DNA of 64,000 nucleotides from assembly GCA_963806935.1 (NCBI GenBank), contig CAWEAT010000029.1, positions 1 to 64,000 of the forward strand, read 5' to 3'. Source of the DNA: Roseiarcus sp963806935. GTDB taxonomy: Bacteria; Pseudomonadota; Alphaproteobacteria; Rhizobiales; Beijerinckiaceae. This document shows positions 26,827-36,642 of the stretch, one piece after another (the stretch's first letter is position 1; every line of letters starts with the position of its first letter). A model generated the notes under the pieces. It did not search any database. It was not told the DNA's origin and saw nothing but the letters and a program-made list of their open reading frames with translations. A program made the position numbers and the translations under genes.

Positions 26827-27225
26827 ATGCGTGGGGCAATATTGGGTGTGGCGGGCTTGATGTCCCTGTCGAGCGTGAGCTTCGCCGCGGTCCTGACGAC
26901 CGAAGATCAGATTCGCCAGGCCATCGTTGGCAACACCATCTCCGGAACCGAGGATGGAAAGCCCTATGCCGAGTACTTCCTTGCCGACGGAAACCTGCGC
27001 GGGGTGGACCCGGAGGGGCCCTATGCGGGCGAGTGGCGGATCAACGGCCGGGAGCTTTGCGAGCGATCCTTTGCGCAACGAGCCGATGACGCGGCTCCCG
27101 ACGAGGGCTCCCCGAGCGACTGGGAATGCATGGGCGTCGAGATCACCGGCTCCGGTTTTGCCTGGGTCGTCGACGGCGAGCGCTCCCAGGCCCGCCGTGT
27201 CCCGGGAAATCCGAACAATTTGTAG
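26827..27225 (+). CDS. Small exported protein of unknown function
   Basis: A 132-residue protein with a clear signal peptide (MRGAILGVAGLMSLSSVSFAA). The mature part begins VLTTEDQIRQAIVGNTISG and contains YAEYFLADGNLRGVDPEGPYAGEWRI and two Cys (ELCERS, WECMG) that could form a disulfide. The pattern of a short domain with a Gly-Asp-Gly-rich strand and WRI resembles small periplasmic proteins common in Rhizobiales, with no known role. It starts at ATG 26827, after AACAAGGAG at 26809-26817. Nothing ties it to a neighbour. Confidence 0.72.
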   Translation: MRGAILGVAGLMSLSSVSFAAVLTTEDQIRQAIVGNTISGTEDGKPYAEYFLADGNLRGVDPEGPYAGEWRINGRELCERSFAQRADDAAPDEGSPSDWECMGVEITGSGFAWVVDGERSQARRVPGNPNNL

Positions 27226-27251
27226 GGCAAGCCGTTGCAGAGGAGGCGATT

Positions 27252-27710
27252 ATGATTCTCGGCGACCAGTTGCGGCGACGATCATCGCATCGGCAGCGTC
27301 ATGTCCTACCGGGAATTTTCGTCGGCGCGAGGCGGTGGATGCAAGTGCGAACGAGAACGTGCGCCGTCGGTTTGATCCTCTCGGCCGGAGCGCCGTTCGG
27401 AGGCTTGCTCGTTCCTGAAAACTCCGTCTCCGGGGCCGGCATATTCTCGTTTGAGGCGCGAGCCGCCGCACCGGTTCATGCGCGGGTCAATGGGTGTGGG
27501 TGGAACGGTGTTGAATGGCAAGCCATGTCGGACCAGCAAAAAAACGCTTGGCAGGCGCTCGGGTGGAACGAGCAGATCTGGGAATCAGACGCGGCCGCAG
27601 AGCCGGCTTCCAATTCCAAGGCATGGGCCGAGTTGAGCGAGAATGAACAGGCCGCCGCCCGGCTGCTCGGCTACAAGGCCAACACCTGGGATTCCGATGT
27701 CTGTCATTGA
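27252..27710 (+). CDS. Protein with two tandem Trp-rich (W..L....Q..AA..LGY....W) repeats, probably exported
   Basis: 152 residues from ATG 27252, which has an AGGAGG site. A hydrophobic stretch (CAVGLILSAGAPFGGLLV, residues ~38-55) may be a long signal peptide or anchor. The C-terminal ~65 residues contain two repeats: WQAMSDQQKNAWQALGWNEQIWES and WAELSENEQAAARLLGYKANTWDS. Each has an initial Trp, a helix with Gln/Ala, an LG(W/Y) turn and a final Trp-acidic pair. Such repeats are seen in predicted proteins of algae and other eukaryotes and some bacteria, with no function assigned. A third overlapping reading frame upstream is a shadow. Confidence 0.6.
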   Translation: MILGDQLRRRSSHRQRHVLPGIFVGARRWMQVRTRTCAVGLILSAGAPFGGLLVPENSVSGAGIFSFEARAAAPVHARVNGCGWNGVEWQAMSDQQKNAWQALGWNEQIWESDAAAEPASNSKAWAELSENEQAAARLLGYKANTWDSDVCH

Positions 27711-27722
27711 TTTTCGGCGTGG

Positions 27723-27998
27723 TTATTGCCGATATTGCTGGATGCGGGTGGTGCGAAGTCCGGCGAGGCCAAACTGGTCGATGGAGACCTGCCAGCTGAG
27801 AAATTCATCGACAGTCAGCGTGTAGCGCGAGCACGCCTCTTCCAGCGAAAGCAGCCCGCCTCGCACCGCGGCGACCACCTCAGCCTTGCGGCGAATGACC
27901 CATCGGCGGGTCGTCGGCGGCGGCAGATCGGCAATCGTCAGCGGACTGCCGTCGGGACCGATGACGTATTTCACTCTCGGCCGCAGCGTTTCACTCAT
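27723..27998 (-). CDS. sciP: SciP-like CtrA inhibitory protein (DUF1153)
   Basis: A 91-residue cytoplasmic regulator. It is nearly uniform with alphaproteobacterial SciP: RPRVKYVIGPDGSPLTIADLP at the N-terminus, RWVIRRKAEVVAAVRGGLLSLEEACSRYTLTVDEFL as the helix-turn-helix core, and GLAGLRTTRIQQYRQ at the C-terminus. In Caulobacter, SciP binds DNA with CtrA and blocks activation of CtrA-dependent genes in G1. The full length is present with an ATG start at 27998. It is oriented against the repeat protein and divergent from the lytic transglycosylase. Confidence 0.93.
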   Translation of the reverse strand: MSETLRPRVKYVIGPDGSPLTIADLPPPTTRRWVIRRKAEVVAAVRGGLLSLEEACSRYTLTVDEFLSWQVSIDQFGLAGLRTTRIQQYRQ

Positions 27999-28241
27999 CT
28001 TGTACTCTCACTCGAACGCATGTCACATTTGCGCCGAGGATAGGCGAAGCGATTTAAGATTTACCTAAGCGACCTTGGCGGAACGATTGGCGATACATGC
28101 CTATGTGCGGTTGGGTCTGCGTAAGCGCCAACGATGAGCTTTCACGGTTGATCGCGGCCCTAAGTGGCTGCGCGGCCAAGGTTCGGCCCTGTTTCGCGAC
28201 TAGCAGGATTCCGAATCGACGACGATGAATTGGAGCGCCGA

Positions 28242-29057
28242 ATGCGAGGATGTTTGAAAAGGTCAATGTTTGCTGTCGTTGCGGCGGCGACGATTAGCGT
28301 CGCATCGGCCCGGGCGGCCGATTGCGGAGACAGCGCGGCCGGGTTCAATGAATGGCTCGCCTCGTTCAAGGAAGTCGCGATTCGAAACGGCGTTTCCCCG
28401 CAGGTCGCCGACGCGGCCCTGAACGGCGTCACGTACCAGCCCTCAGTCTCCGCCCACGATCGCAGCCAGGGATTTGGGCAGAGTTTCGCCGCTTTCTCCG
28501 CCCGGCACGCCACGCCCGCCCTGATCAAGAAGGGCAAGACGATGATGCTCGCTTACGCCGAGCCGTTTCAGAAAATTGAGCAGCGCTACGGCGTCCCTGC
28601 GCCCGTTCTGGCGGCGATCTGGGGACTCGAAACCGGCTATGGCGGCGACCTCGGCGGTTACCCCACCTTCAGCGCCCTGGCGACGCTCGCGTACGACTGC
28701 CGTCGGTCGCAGATCTACCGCGCTGAACTGGTTGACGCCCTAATGCTGGTCCAGCGAGGCCTGCTGCGGCCCGAACAAATGCGCGGCGCTTGGGCGGGCG
28801 AGATCGGCCAGACCCAGTTCATGCCGTCGGCCTATCTGAAATATGCCGTCAACATCGAGGGCGGCGGCGGCGGGAACCTGATGACTCCCGCGGACGCGTT
28901 GGCGTCGACCGCCAATTTCCTCCGTGGCCACGGCTGGCAGCCGGGCGCAGGCTGGGATGAAGGTCAGCCCAACTTCGCCGCTCTGCTCGAATGGAACTCG
29001 GCCCCGGTCTACGCCAAGACGATCGCGCTGCTCGCCGACAAATTGGGTCATGAGTGA
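28242..29057 (+). CDS. Periplasmic lytic murein transglycosylase (MltB-like, SLT_2)
   Basis: A 271-residue enzyme that cleaves the MurNAc-GlcNAc bond. It has a signal peptide (MRGCLKRSMFAVVAAATISVASARA). The MltB-type domain has FNEWLASFKEVAIRNGVSPQV, the catalytic Glu in AAIWGLETGYGGDLGGYPTF, then GAWAGEIGQTQFMPSAYLKYAVN and a further GHGWQPGAGWDEG. No peptidoglycan-binding C-terminal domain follows, which gives the short form common in Rhizobiales. ATG 28242 was preferred over the longer ORF (from 28164) because the signal peptide then begins correctly. Confidence 0.9.
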   Translation: MRGCLKRSMFAVVAAATISVASARAADCGDSAAGFNEWLASFKEVAIRNGVSPQVADAALNGVTYQPSVSAHDRSQGFGQSFAAFSARHATPALIKKGKTMMLAYAEPFQKIEQRYGVPAPVLAAIWGLETGYGGDLGGYPTFSALATLAYDCRRSQIYRAELVDALMLVQRGLLRPEQMRGAWAGEIGQTQFMPSAYLKYAVNIEGGGGGNLMTPADALASTANFLRGHGWQPGAGWDEGQPNFAALLEWNSAPVYAKTIALLADKLGHE

Positions 29058-29971
29058 GGGCAAGGCTCTGCCCGGCTCCGCACGATGTCGGTGAGGGCCT
29101 CTGGACCCAGGCGATTGGTCGAACAAGCGTTGGCGGCTTGGCGCCCCAAGCCCGCGGCCGGCAAGCTGACGGGCCTCAATTTTGCGAGCAATCCTCAAAT
29201 AGCGATTGAGCAATTGGATATTCGCGGTCGGCGGCGCCTGCCCGGCCACCAGATTTGGAACAAGTCGGGGTCATCCCGCGCCCGCGGCTCGAATTGCTGG
29301 GGCGATCCCAGGATAACTCCTGCGTCCTTCTCCGCATTCCTCCGCCCATAAGGCGTCCCATCGAAGCCCGTCCGTCGGACGGGCTTGGGCGTGGGTAGGA
29401 GCGATTGTCGAACGCGCGCCGTTGCGGATTGGTTTTCAAGGACCGCGCGCGGCCCCCCATCCACTGGGCGCTCGTGAGAACGCCCGTCTCTCGAGCGCTA
29501 TGGAGGCATCCATGCTGGCAATATCCAGCAGGCTCAGGCGCTTTGGCCAGGGGGCGAGGAATAAAACGCCGTAAACCGCAGCGGTACACGCAATAAAGCA
29601 AGGAAATCGCTGAAATTGAACATAAATGATAGTTTATAATATTCGTATTATAATTTTTAGCAGCGATGTATATGTACATATCGACGAGTATGACTAAAAT
29701 ATAATTTATAAAATCTAAGTTACTTACGAAATCCGCGATTAATTGTGTCGATTGTGCAACACGGCATGAATAATGGCGCTGCTTTGGCGATTTATTGCCA
29801 AATCTTGGTTGAGCAACGGAGCGATAAGCGTATTGTCAACTGTGCGAGGGGGCGATTCCCAATCGCGGCCGGGTCCGACGACTTGCTGTGGCAAGCCGCC
29901 GACAATCCGGGCGAATTGGCTGTCAGCCGGCAGGCGACCCGACGCCCATAACGTTGAACTGGAGGTCACAC
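29058..29971. other. Intergenic region upstream of the first porin
   Basis: 914 bases without a convincing gene. The first ~550 bases are GC-rich and hold short ORFs without coding character, plus a perfect 10-bp hairpin at 29364-29386. From about 29610 to 29760 it is strongly AT-rich, unlike the rest of the window. The stretch up to 29971 probably holds the porin promoter and leader; the ribosome site GGAGG is at 29961-29965. Confidence 0.5.
29364..29386. repeat. Perfect hairpin AAGCCCGTCC / GGACGGGCTT with 3-base loop
   Basis: A 10-bp perfect stem around GTC. No T-run follows on either strand, so it is not a standard intrinsic terminator. It may be a REP-like palindrome or a transcript-stabilising hairpin, 307 bases after the transglycosylase gene. 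Confidence 0.55.
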
Positions 29972-31528
29972 ATGACGCTCATCAAGAGCATTTTAATGGG
30001 GTCCGCGGCGGGTATCGTCGCTATCGCCAGCGCCCAGGCGGCCGATCTTCCGACCAGGAAGGCGGCGCCGGTCGAATACGTCAAGGTCTGCAACGTCGGC
30101 GGCATCACCGGCTGGACCCTGCCGGGCTCCGACACCTGCGTGAAGTTCTCAGGCTACATCACCGCGCAGTTCGAGGGCGGCAACCTCAACACCCAATACA
30201 ACTTCGGCTCGATCAACAATGCGATTGGAGCCTATTATGGCGGCTTGTCCCCAATCTACCCGGTAGCAACCACGGGCTTCGCGCAGGCCACCCAGCGGGT
30301 TCTGATCGCGGCCAGCGCGGCGCAGAACAATACGACTTTCTATCGCAACCAGGTCGGCTGGACGACCCGCGCCAACTTCGGCTTCGACATGGCCTCGAAC
30401 ACCGCCTATGGGCCTCTGATCGGGCATTTCGACCTCAATTCCGAGGCGGGCAACGGGTTCGACAACGTCAACAACACCTACCTCAACACCGGCTATCTGA
30501 CCTGGGCGGGCATCACTGCCGGTAAGGCGCAGTCGTTCTATTCGTTCACCGGAGGCGGCGACAACTGGGCGAACTTTGCCTCTCCTGATCAGAAGGGCTT
30601 CAACCAGCCTGACCTTCTGGCCTACACGGCCTCGTTCGGCGGCGGCTTCACCGCGACGATCGCGGCGCAGAGCCAGGGCCAGGAAGGTCAGAACAACGCC
30701 TCCGGCGCTGGCACCGACATAACCGAAGGCACGCTCCGCTACGGCGGGCAGAAGTGGCCGGACTTCGTCGGCGCCTTGCACGTCAAGCAGGGCTGGGGCG
30801 AAGCCCAGGTCTCGGGTGTGATCCATGACGTCAACGTCTCGGACAGCCTGTTCAACCAGGCGACCGACTGCGGGATCTATGGCGCGAGCTTCTGCAACTT
30901 CCAGCATAATCAGATCGGCTGGGGCGTCGACGCCGGCGTGAAGATCAACCTGCCGTCGTTCGGCGCGGGCGATGATGCTCTCATCACCGGCTCGTACACC
31001 CAGAGCGCGGTCTGGTACTCGGGTCTGCCCGACATGATGTGGGGCGAGAACGGGCAGGTCAACGGCAACGGCCAGTCGATGTATATGTCGGACGCCTTCT
31101 TCAACCCGCTGACCAACCAGTGGTCGAAGCCAACCGCATGGTCGGTCTCCGCCCTGATCGAGCATCACTTCACGCCGCAGTTCTATCTCGACCTCGAAGG
31201 GTCGGTCGGCCAGCTGAAGTGGAGCAACCAGGGCGGCGGCTGCTACGTGTATGGCTTTGGCTGCGGCGCGGCCCAGTTCGCCCAGGGCGCGCTGTCGCCG
31301 AGCGCGACGACCTGGCTGGTCGGCGCCGACCTCGGCTGGAACCCGGTCACCAACCTCAACTTCGACCTCGAGCTCATGTATCAGAGCACGAACCAGCAGA
31401 AGCCGAGCGGCTTCATCGGGACGGTCTACAACACCGGCGGCGTCGGCGGGGCGTTCCTCGTCCCGGGCGACTGGCACGGCGTCAGCGACGGTTTCGCCGG
31501 CCGCTTCCGCGTCACCCGTTACTTCTGA
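29972..31528 (+). CDS. Outer-membrane porin (rhizobial porin family), copy 1
   Basis: A 518-residue porin. A signal peptide ends SAQA before ADLPTRKAAPVEYVKVCNVGGITGWTLPGSDTCVKFSGYITAQFEGG, the usual mature start of the PF02530 porin family with two Cys flanking a loop. A long barrel follows, with repeated aromatic and Gly-rich strands, ending VTRYF with the C-terminal Phe needed for assembly. It starts at ATG 29972 behind GGAGGTCACAC. A nearly identical copy is at 32520, and its terminator lies 33 bases after the stop. The copies differ mainly in loops (for example QSQGQEGQNNASGAGTDI here). Confidence 0.93.
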   Translation: MTLIKSILMGSAAGIVAIASAQAADLPTRKAAPVEYVKVCNVGGITGWTLPGSDTCVKFSGYITAQFEGGNLNTQYNFGSINNAIGAYYGGLSPIYPVATTGFAQATQRVLIAASAAQNNTTFYRNQVGWTTRANFGFDMASNTAYGPLIGHFDLNSEAGNGFDNVNNTYLNTGYLTWAGITAGKAQSFYSFTGGGDNWANFASPDQKGFNQPDLLAYTASFGGGFTATIAAQSQGQEGQNNASGAGTDITEGTLRYGGQKWPDFVGALHVKQGWGEAQVSGVIHDVNVSDSLFNQATDCGIYGASFCNFQHNQIGWGVDAGVKINLPSFGAGDDALITGSYTQSAVWYSGLPDMMWGENGQVNGNGQSMYMSDAFFNPLTNQWSKPTAWSVSALIEHHFTPQFYLDLEGSVGQLKWSNQGGGCYVYGFGCGAAQFAQGALSPSATTWLVGADLGWNPVTNLNFDLELMYQSTNQQKPSGFIGTVYNTGGVGGAFLVPGDWHGVSDGFAGRFRVTRYF

Positions 31529-31560
31529 TCGTTTTCCGATCGGTTCACCTCCACGACCAA

Positions 31561-31591
31561 CCCCGGAGCGAAAGCTCCGGGGTTTTTGTTT
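31561..31591 (+). terminator. Intrinsic terminator of porin 1
   Basis: A perfect 9-bp stem CCCCGGAGC/GCTCCGGGG with a GAAA tetraloop (31570-31573), followed by GTTTTTGTTT-type T-run. It lies 33 bases after the porin stop, and its sequence is repeated after porin 2. Confidence 0.93.
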
Positions 31592-32519
31592 GTCGCGGCT
31601 TTCCGAGGCTCGGGCGCGCCGCGGAGCTGAGCCGCCGGGCGCGGCGGCTGGGATGGGCCTCCCCGCGGCCCATGAATTGCTGGCGGCCAGCCGATCACTA
31701 CGCTCCCGACCCCAGGCGCATTGGCGCGGTACCGGCCAGACGCCGCCCGAAAGCCAGCGCCCCTGCGGAAACACGCGGCGGACGCAACGTTGGCCGGAAG
31801 ACGCTCCAGAGTTGGCGACCCGATCGAGAGTCCGGCGCGAGATCGGCGGCGATCTCGGTCGGAGACGCCAACGCTTCGAGCGGGAATCTTCGGGGCCACG
31901 CTCAAGCCGATCGCGAGACGCCCGGAGCCAGGATCCCGTCCCCGCCCAAAAGGCTCCTGCTTAAGGACCGAGCGCGTCCCCGCCCTGAAGGGAGCGGTGG
32001 GCCGCGCCTCGATCGGAGCGGTTGGCCCGCGGCGATCCGAATCAGGCCGAAATCAGGGTCCCGTTGCGTCAGGAGCCAGCCATCGCGCTTGCCTTCCCGG
32101 GGCCGTGCGGGAACCAGCCGGCTTGAGGCCGTGCGCCGACTTGCCGGGTCGGCCAACGCCCTCCGGCTCCCAATTTTCTCACCTAACCAATTGATTTGTA
32201 GAGAGAAGTTGGATTGCGGCGCCTTTGGGGCGAAATCGAGTGACAATTATGCAACAAGCTCCAGGAAACGAGGACTGAACTCCACTTTATGAAGAAAATT
32301 TATTGTGTCGAAATTTAGAGAAGCTATGTTGGGTCAGGTGAGCGGGAAATTCCCGGTCGCGAAGATCGCGGACATTTGCAGGGGCAAAGCGCCACGATCG
32401 AAAGGTCAAACGGGAAGAGGGGGCTGATCGCTTTCAATTTCATTCGGCCCTTGGGAGGGGCGGGGAAGTCGAAAACGAGAAGAAAACCAACGCCCACCAC
32501 GTCTAACTGGAGGTCACAA
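31592..32519. other. Spacer between the tandem porins
   Basis: About 930 bases. The ORFs here are extensions of shadow frames of the porin and have no coding character. Sequence is GC-rich until ~32170 and then turns AT-rich (32170-32330), which by analogy with copy 1 is the likely promoter zone of porin 2. No hairpin, IS or RNA gene was noticed. Confidence 0.45.
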
Positions 32520-34074
32520 ATGACGCTCATTAAGAGCCTACTGCTCGGTTCGGCGGCCGGCATCGTCGCTGTCGCCAGCGCGCAGGCGGCCGATCTTCCG
32601 ACCAGGAAGGCGGCGCCGGTCGAATACGTCAAGGTCTGCAACGTCGGCGGCATCACCGGCTGGACCCTGCCGGGCTCCGACACCTGCGTGAAGTTCTCAG
32701 GCTACATCACCGCGCAGTTCGAGGGCGGCAACCTCAACACCCAATACAATCGCGGCTCGATCAATGACGCGATTGGCGCAGCCTATTACGGCGGGATATC
32801 GCCCATCTACCCGGTAGCGACCACGGGCTTCGCCCAGAACACCCAGCGCGTGCTGATCGCGGCCAGCCCGGCCCAGAACAACACGACTTTCTATCGGCCC
32901 ACGACCGGCTGGACGACCCGCGCCAACTTCGGCTTCGACATGGCCTCGAACACCGCCTATGGGCCTCTGATCGGGCATTTCGACATCAACGCTGAAAACG
33001 GCAACGGGTTCGACAACACCGGCAACCAGACCTATCTCAACACCGGGTACCTGACCTGGGCGGGCATCACCGCCGGTAAGGCGCAGTCGTTCTATTCGTT
33101 CACCGGCGGCGGCGACAACTGGGCGAACTTTGCCTCTCCCGACCAGAAGGGCTTCAACGAGCCCGACCTCTTGGCCTACACGGCTTCGTTCGGCGGCGGG
33201 TTCACCGCGACGATCGCGGCGCAGAGCCCGGGCGGGAACGGCGGCTCCGGCGGCGGCACCGACATGACCGAGGGCTTGCTCAGGTACGGCGGCCAGAAGT
33301 GGCCGGACTTCGTCGGCGCCTTGCACGTCAAGCAGGGCTGGGGCGAGGCTCAGGTCTCGGGCGTGATCCATGACGTCAACGTCTCCGATACACTTGCTAA
33401 CCAGGCCACGGATTGCGGCATCTATGGCTCCAGCTTCTGCAACTACCAACATACTCAGATCGGCTGGGGCGTCGACGCGGGCGTGAAGGTCAACCTGCCG
33501 TCGTTCGGCGCGGGCGACGACGCGCTCATCACCGGCTCCTACACCCAGAGCGCGGTCTGGTACTCGGGTCTGCCCGACATGATGTGGGGCGAGAACGGGC
33601 AGGTCAACGGCAACGGGCAGTCGATGTATATGTCGGACGCCTTCTTCAACCCGCTGACCAACCAGTGGTCGAAGCCGACCGCATGGTCGGTCTCCGCCCT
33701 GATCGAGCATCACTTCACGCCGCAGTTCTATCTCGACCTCGAAGGGTCGGTCGGCCAGCTGAAGTGGAGCAACCAGGGCGGCGGCTGCTACATCTATGGC
33801 TTCGGCTGCGGCGCGGCCCAGTTCGTGCAGGGCGCGCTTTCGCCGAGCGCGACGACCTGGCTGGTCGGCGCCGACCTCGGCTGGAACCCGGTCAACAACC
33901 TCAACTTCGACCTCGAGCTCATGTATCAGAGCACGAACCAGCAGAAGCCGAGCGGCTTCATCGGGACGGTCTACAACACCGGCGGCGTCGGCGGCGCGTA
34001 TCCTCGTCCCGGGCGACTGGCACGGCGTCAGCGACGGTTTCGCCGGCCGCTTCCGCATCACCCGTTACTTCTGA
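32520..34074 (+). CDS. Outer-membrane porin, copy 2, frameshifted before the C-terminus
   Basis: A second porin with the same signal region, mature start and barrel as copy 1. It differs at loop regions (GNGGSGGGTDMTEG against QEGQNNASGAGTD) and a few strands. Near 33999 an extra base turns GGAFLVPGDWHGVSDGFAGRF into a different frame (GGAYPRPGRLARRQRRF), which reads on to 34280. The native ending, ILVPGDWHGVSDGFAGRFRITRYF, exists in the next frame and stops at 34072-34074. The shifted product would lack the final two strands and C-terminal Phe, so it could not be assembled as an outer-membrane barrel. The start is ATG 32520 with GGAGGTCACA. Confidence 0.88.
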
Positions 34075-34106
34075 TCGTTTTCCGATCGGTTGACCTCCAC
34101 TACCAA

Positions 34107-34134
34107 CCCCGGAGCGAAAGCTCCGGGGTTTTTT
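34107..34134 (+). terminator. Intrinsic terminator of porin 2
   Basis: The same 9-bp stem and GAAA loop as after porin 1, followed by TTTTTT. It starts 33 bases after the corrected stop at 34074, which supports that stop as the true end of the gene. Confidence 0.93.
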
Positions 34135-34439
34135 ATTTCAGGGCCGGGTCGGTCACCAGGCCGGCGCGGTCGATAGGGCCTCCGGAAGGACGCCCGTCTG
34201 TCGCCGGACTATGGACCGCGCGCTGCCGGCCGCCCGGCCTCGACTTTAACGCTTGCGCGGGCGCCGCCGGCGGCCGATGATTGGATAGGCCCGCGTGAGA
34301 GGCGCGAGGGCGGCAGCCGGCTGGCGCAAGCCAAACGCCGATGTTTACGCTCTCTTGTTCACACCGATCCGTCCTGGTTGAACCGCACCGGCGCCGCCAC
34401 GACGACTTCGGCGGCGCGGATTTAGGTCGGCCACAGGCG
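34135..34439. other. Gap between porin 2 and rsh
   Basis: 305 GC-rich bases with no gene of their own. The frame of rsh is open upstream to 34341, but residues there are not conserved in character. No promoter can be assigned. Confidence 0.4.
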
Positions 34440-36635
34440 ATGATGAGGCAATACGAGCTGGTGGAGCGGGTCCGCCGCTACAATCCTCACACCAACGAGG
34501 AGCTGTTGAATCGCGCCTACGTGTTCGCGATGAAGGCGCATGGCAGCCAGAAACGCGCCTCTGGCGATCCCTATTTCTCCCACCCGCTCGAAGTCGCGGC
34601 CATCCTGACCGAGTTCAAGGTCGATGACGCGACCATCGTCGCGGCCATGCTGCACGACACCATCGAAGACACGGCGGTGACGCGCGAGGAGATCGACAAG
34701 GCGTTCGGCGAAGAGATCGGCGGGCTGGTCGATGGCCTGACCAAGCTCGGGAAGCTCGATTTCGTGACCCGGCACGCCCAGCAGGCCGAGAATTTTCGCA
34801 AGCTGCTGCTCGCCATCGCGGACGACGCCCGGGTGCTCCTGGTCAAGCTCGCCGACCGCCTGCACAACATGCGCACCCTCCAGTTCATGCCGGAGGCCAA
34901 GCGCGCCCGAATCGCCGAGGACACACTCGACATCTATGCCCCGCTCGCAGGGCGGATGGGCATGCAAAGCATGCGCAACGAGCTCGAGGACCTTGCCTTT
35001 CGCTCCCTGATGCCGGGCGCCTACGAACTCATCGCCTCGCGTCTCGAAGGCATGAAGGCCAGGAATGGCGCCATCATCGCCCGCATCGCGGCCGAGCTTA
35101 CCGACCAGTTCGCTCGCCGCGGCATCAAGGTCGAGGTCAAGGGCCGCCAGAAGCAGCCCTATTCGATCTGGCGCAAGATGGAGCGGCGCTCGATCGCGTT
35201 CGAACAATTGTCCGACATTTACGGCTTTCGCATTCTCGTCGACACGGTGGCCGACTGCTACGCCGCGGTCGGGGTCGCCCATACGACCTGGCCGAGTGTG
35301 CCGGGGCGGTTCAAGGACTATATTTCGACGCCGAAGCAGAACGACTATCGCTCGATTCACACCACCGTCATCGGGCCGGGCAGCCAGCGGGTCGAGCTTC
35401 AGATCCGCACCCACGAGATGCACGAAGTTGCCGAATACGGCATCGCCGCGCACGCCATCTATAAGGACGCCGGCGCCGCCGCCGACGCACCGGCGGTGAG
35501 CGAAAGTCGCGCCTATCGTGGCTTGAGGCAGACGATCGAGGCGCTGGCGGGCGACGATTCAGAAAAGTTTCTCGAGCACACCAAACTCGAACTGTTTCAT
35601 GACCAGGTGTTCTGTTTCACCCCCAAGGGACGGCTCATTGCGCTCCCCCGTGGCGCGACCGCGATCGATTTCGCCTACGCGGTCCATACCGATGTCGGCA
35701 ATTCGGCGGTCGGGGCGAAGATCAATGGCCGCATCGCGCCGCTGATCTCGGAATTGCACAACGGCGATGAGGTGCTGATCTCGCGCGCCGAAGGAGGAGC
35801 GCCGCCGGCAGCATGGGACAGCGTCGTGGTGACCGGGCGCGCCCGCGCCGCCATTCGCCGCGCAACACGCGAGGCGGCGAAGGCCCAGTTCGGCGGCCTC
35901 GGACGTCAGATCGTCGAGCGCGCGTTCGAGCGCGCTGGCAAGAAATTCGCCGAGGCGAAACTCAAGGCGGCGCTGCCGCGCCTGGCGCGCGCGTCGATCG
36001 ACGATGTCTTCATTGGCGTCGGCCGGGGCGAGATTTTCTCCACCGACGTCGTGCGCGCGGTGTTCCCGAACTTCAAGGAGGAGCGCAAGGCCGGTCCGGC
36101 CGTGCCGTCGAACGAGAGCGGATGGTTCGGCCTGCCCAAGGCGGCCGACCTCGTGTTCCGCGTGCCCGGCGAATCCGACGCCGCCGGCGCGTTGCCGCTG
36201 CGCGGCATCGATCTCGATACCCCCGTCCGCTTCGCGCCGAAGGGCGGGGCGGTGCCTGGCGAGCGCATCGTCGGCATCCGCGCGCCGGAGGGCATCGTCA
36301 TCTATCCGATCCACTCGCCGGCGCTCGCCGAGTACAACGACCACCCCGAGCTGTGGTTGGACGTGCGCTGGGATCTCGAGGACGCGCCGAACCTGCTCTA
36401 CTCGAGCCAGATCGTGGTCACGCTGCTCAACGAGCCCGGCGCGCTCGGCGTGATCGCCACGACGATCGGCGAATACGGCGCCAACATCGACGCTATTTCG
36501 TCCTCGGCCAGCGGCGCCGACTTTCGTCGGTTCGTCATCGATCTGCAGGTGCGGGACATTCAGCACCTTAACGCGGTCCTGTCGCAGCTGCGCGGCAAGA
36601 GCGTCGTCAACAAGGTCGAGCGGGTGAGCGGATAG
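34440..36635 (+). CDS. rsh: Bifunctional (p)ppGpp synthetase/hydrolase
   Basis: The stringent-response enzyme, 731 residues. The HD hydrolase domain has GDPYFSHPLEVAAILTEF and MLHDTIED near residues 50-85, so ppGpp hydrolysis should be active. The synthetase domain has SDIYGFRILVDTVADCYAAVG near 255 and KDYISTPKQNDYRSIHTTV near 290. TGS (FTPKGRLIALPRGATAIDFAYAVHTDVGN) follows, then a linker and a C-terminal ACT domain (GALGVIATTIGEYGANIDAISS). The start is ATG 34440 (MMRQYELVERV). It is the usual single long Rsh of alphaproteobacteria. Confidence 0.95.
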   Translation: MMRQYELVERVRRYNPHTNEELLNRAYVFAMKAHGSQKRASGDPYFSHPLEVAAILTEFKVDDATIVAAMLHDTIEDTAVTREEIDKAFGEEIGGLVDGLTKLGKLDFVTRHAQQAENFRKLLLAIADDARVLLVKLADRLHNMRTLQFMPEAKRARIAEDTLDIYAPLAGRMGMQSMRNELEDLAFRSLMPGAYELIASRLEGMKARNGAIIARIAAELTDQFARRGIKVEVKGRQKQPYSIWRKMERRSIAFEQLSDIYGFRILVDTVADCYAAVGVAHTTWPSVPGRFKDYISTPKQNDYRSIHTTVIGPGSQRVELQIRTHEMHEVAEYGIAAHAIYKDAGAAADAPAVSESRAYRGLRQTIEALAGDDSEKFLEHTKLELFHDQVFCFTPKGRLIALPRGATAIDFAYAVHTDVGNSAVGAKINGRIAPLISELHNGDEVLISRAEGGAPPAAWDSVVVTGRARAAIRRATREAAKAQFGGLGRQIVERAFERAGKKFAEAKLKAALPRLARASIDDVFIGVGRGEIFSTDVVRAVFPNFKEERKAGPAVPSNESGWFGLPKAADLVFRVPGESDAAGALPLRGIDLDTPVRFAPKGGAVPGERIVGIRAPEGIVIYPIHSPALAEYNDHPELWLDVRWDLEDAPNLLYSSQIVVTLLNEPGALGVIATTIGEYGANIDAISSSASGADFRRFVIDLQVRDIQHLNAVLSQLRGKSVVNKVERVSG

Positions 36636-36642
36636 GAAGCCG

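Noticed and set aside
27126..27251. N-terminal extension of the Trp-repeat protein
   Set aside because: It overlaps the exported protein in another frame and lacks a ribosome site; ATG 27252 has AGGAGG.
30149..31774. A 541-residue minus-strand ORF, and a similar one in porin 2
   Set aside because: Both are antisense to the porins and arise from GC codon bias.
31592..32292. Plus-strand ORFs between the porins
   Set aside because: Arg/Ser/Pro-rich with no motif; they are extensions of a porin shadow frame.
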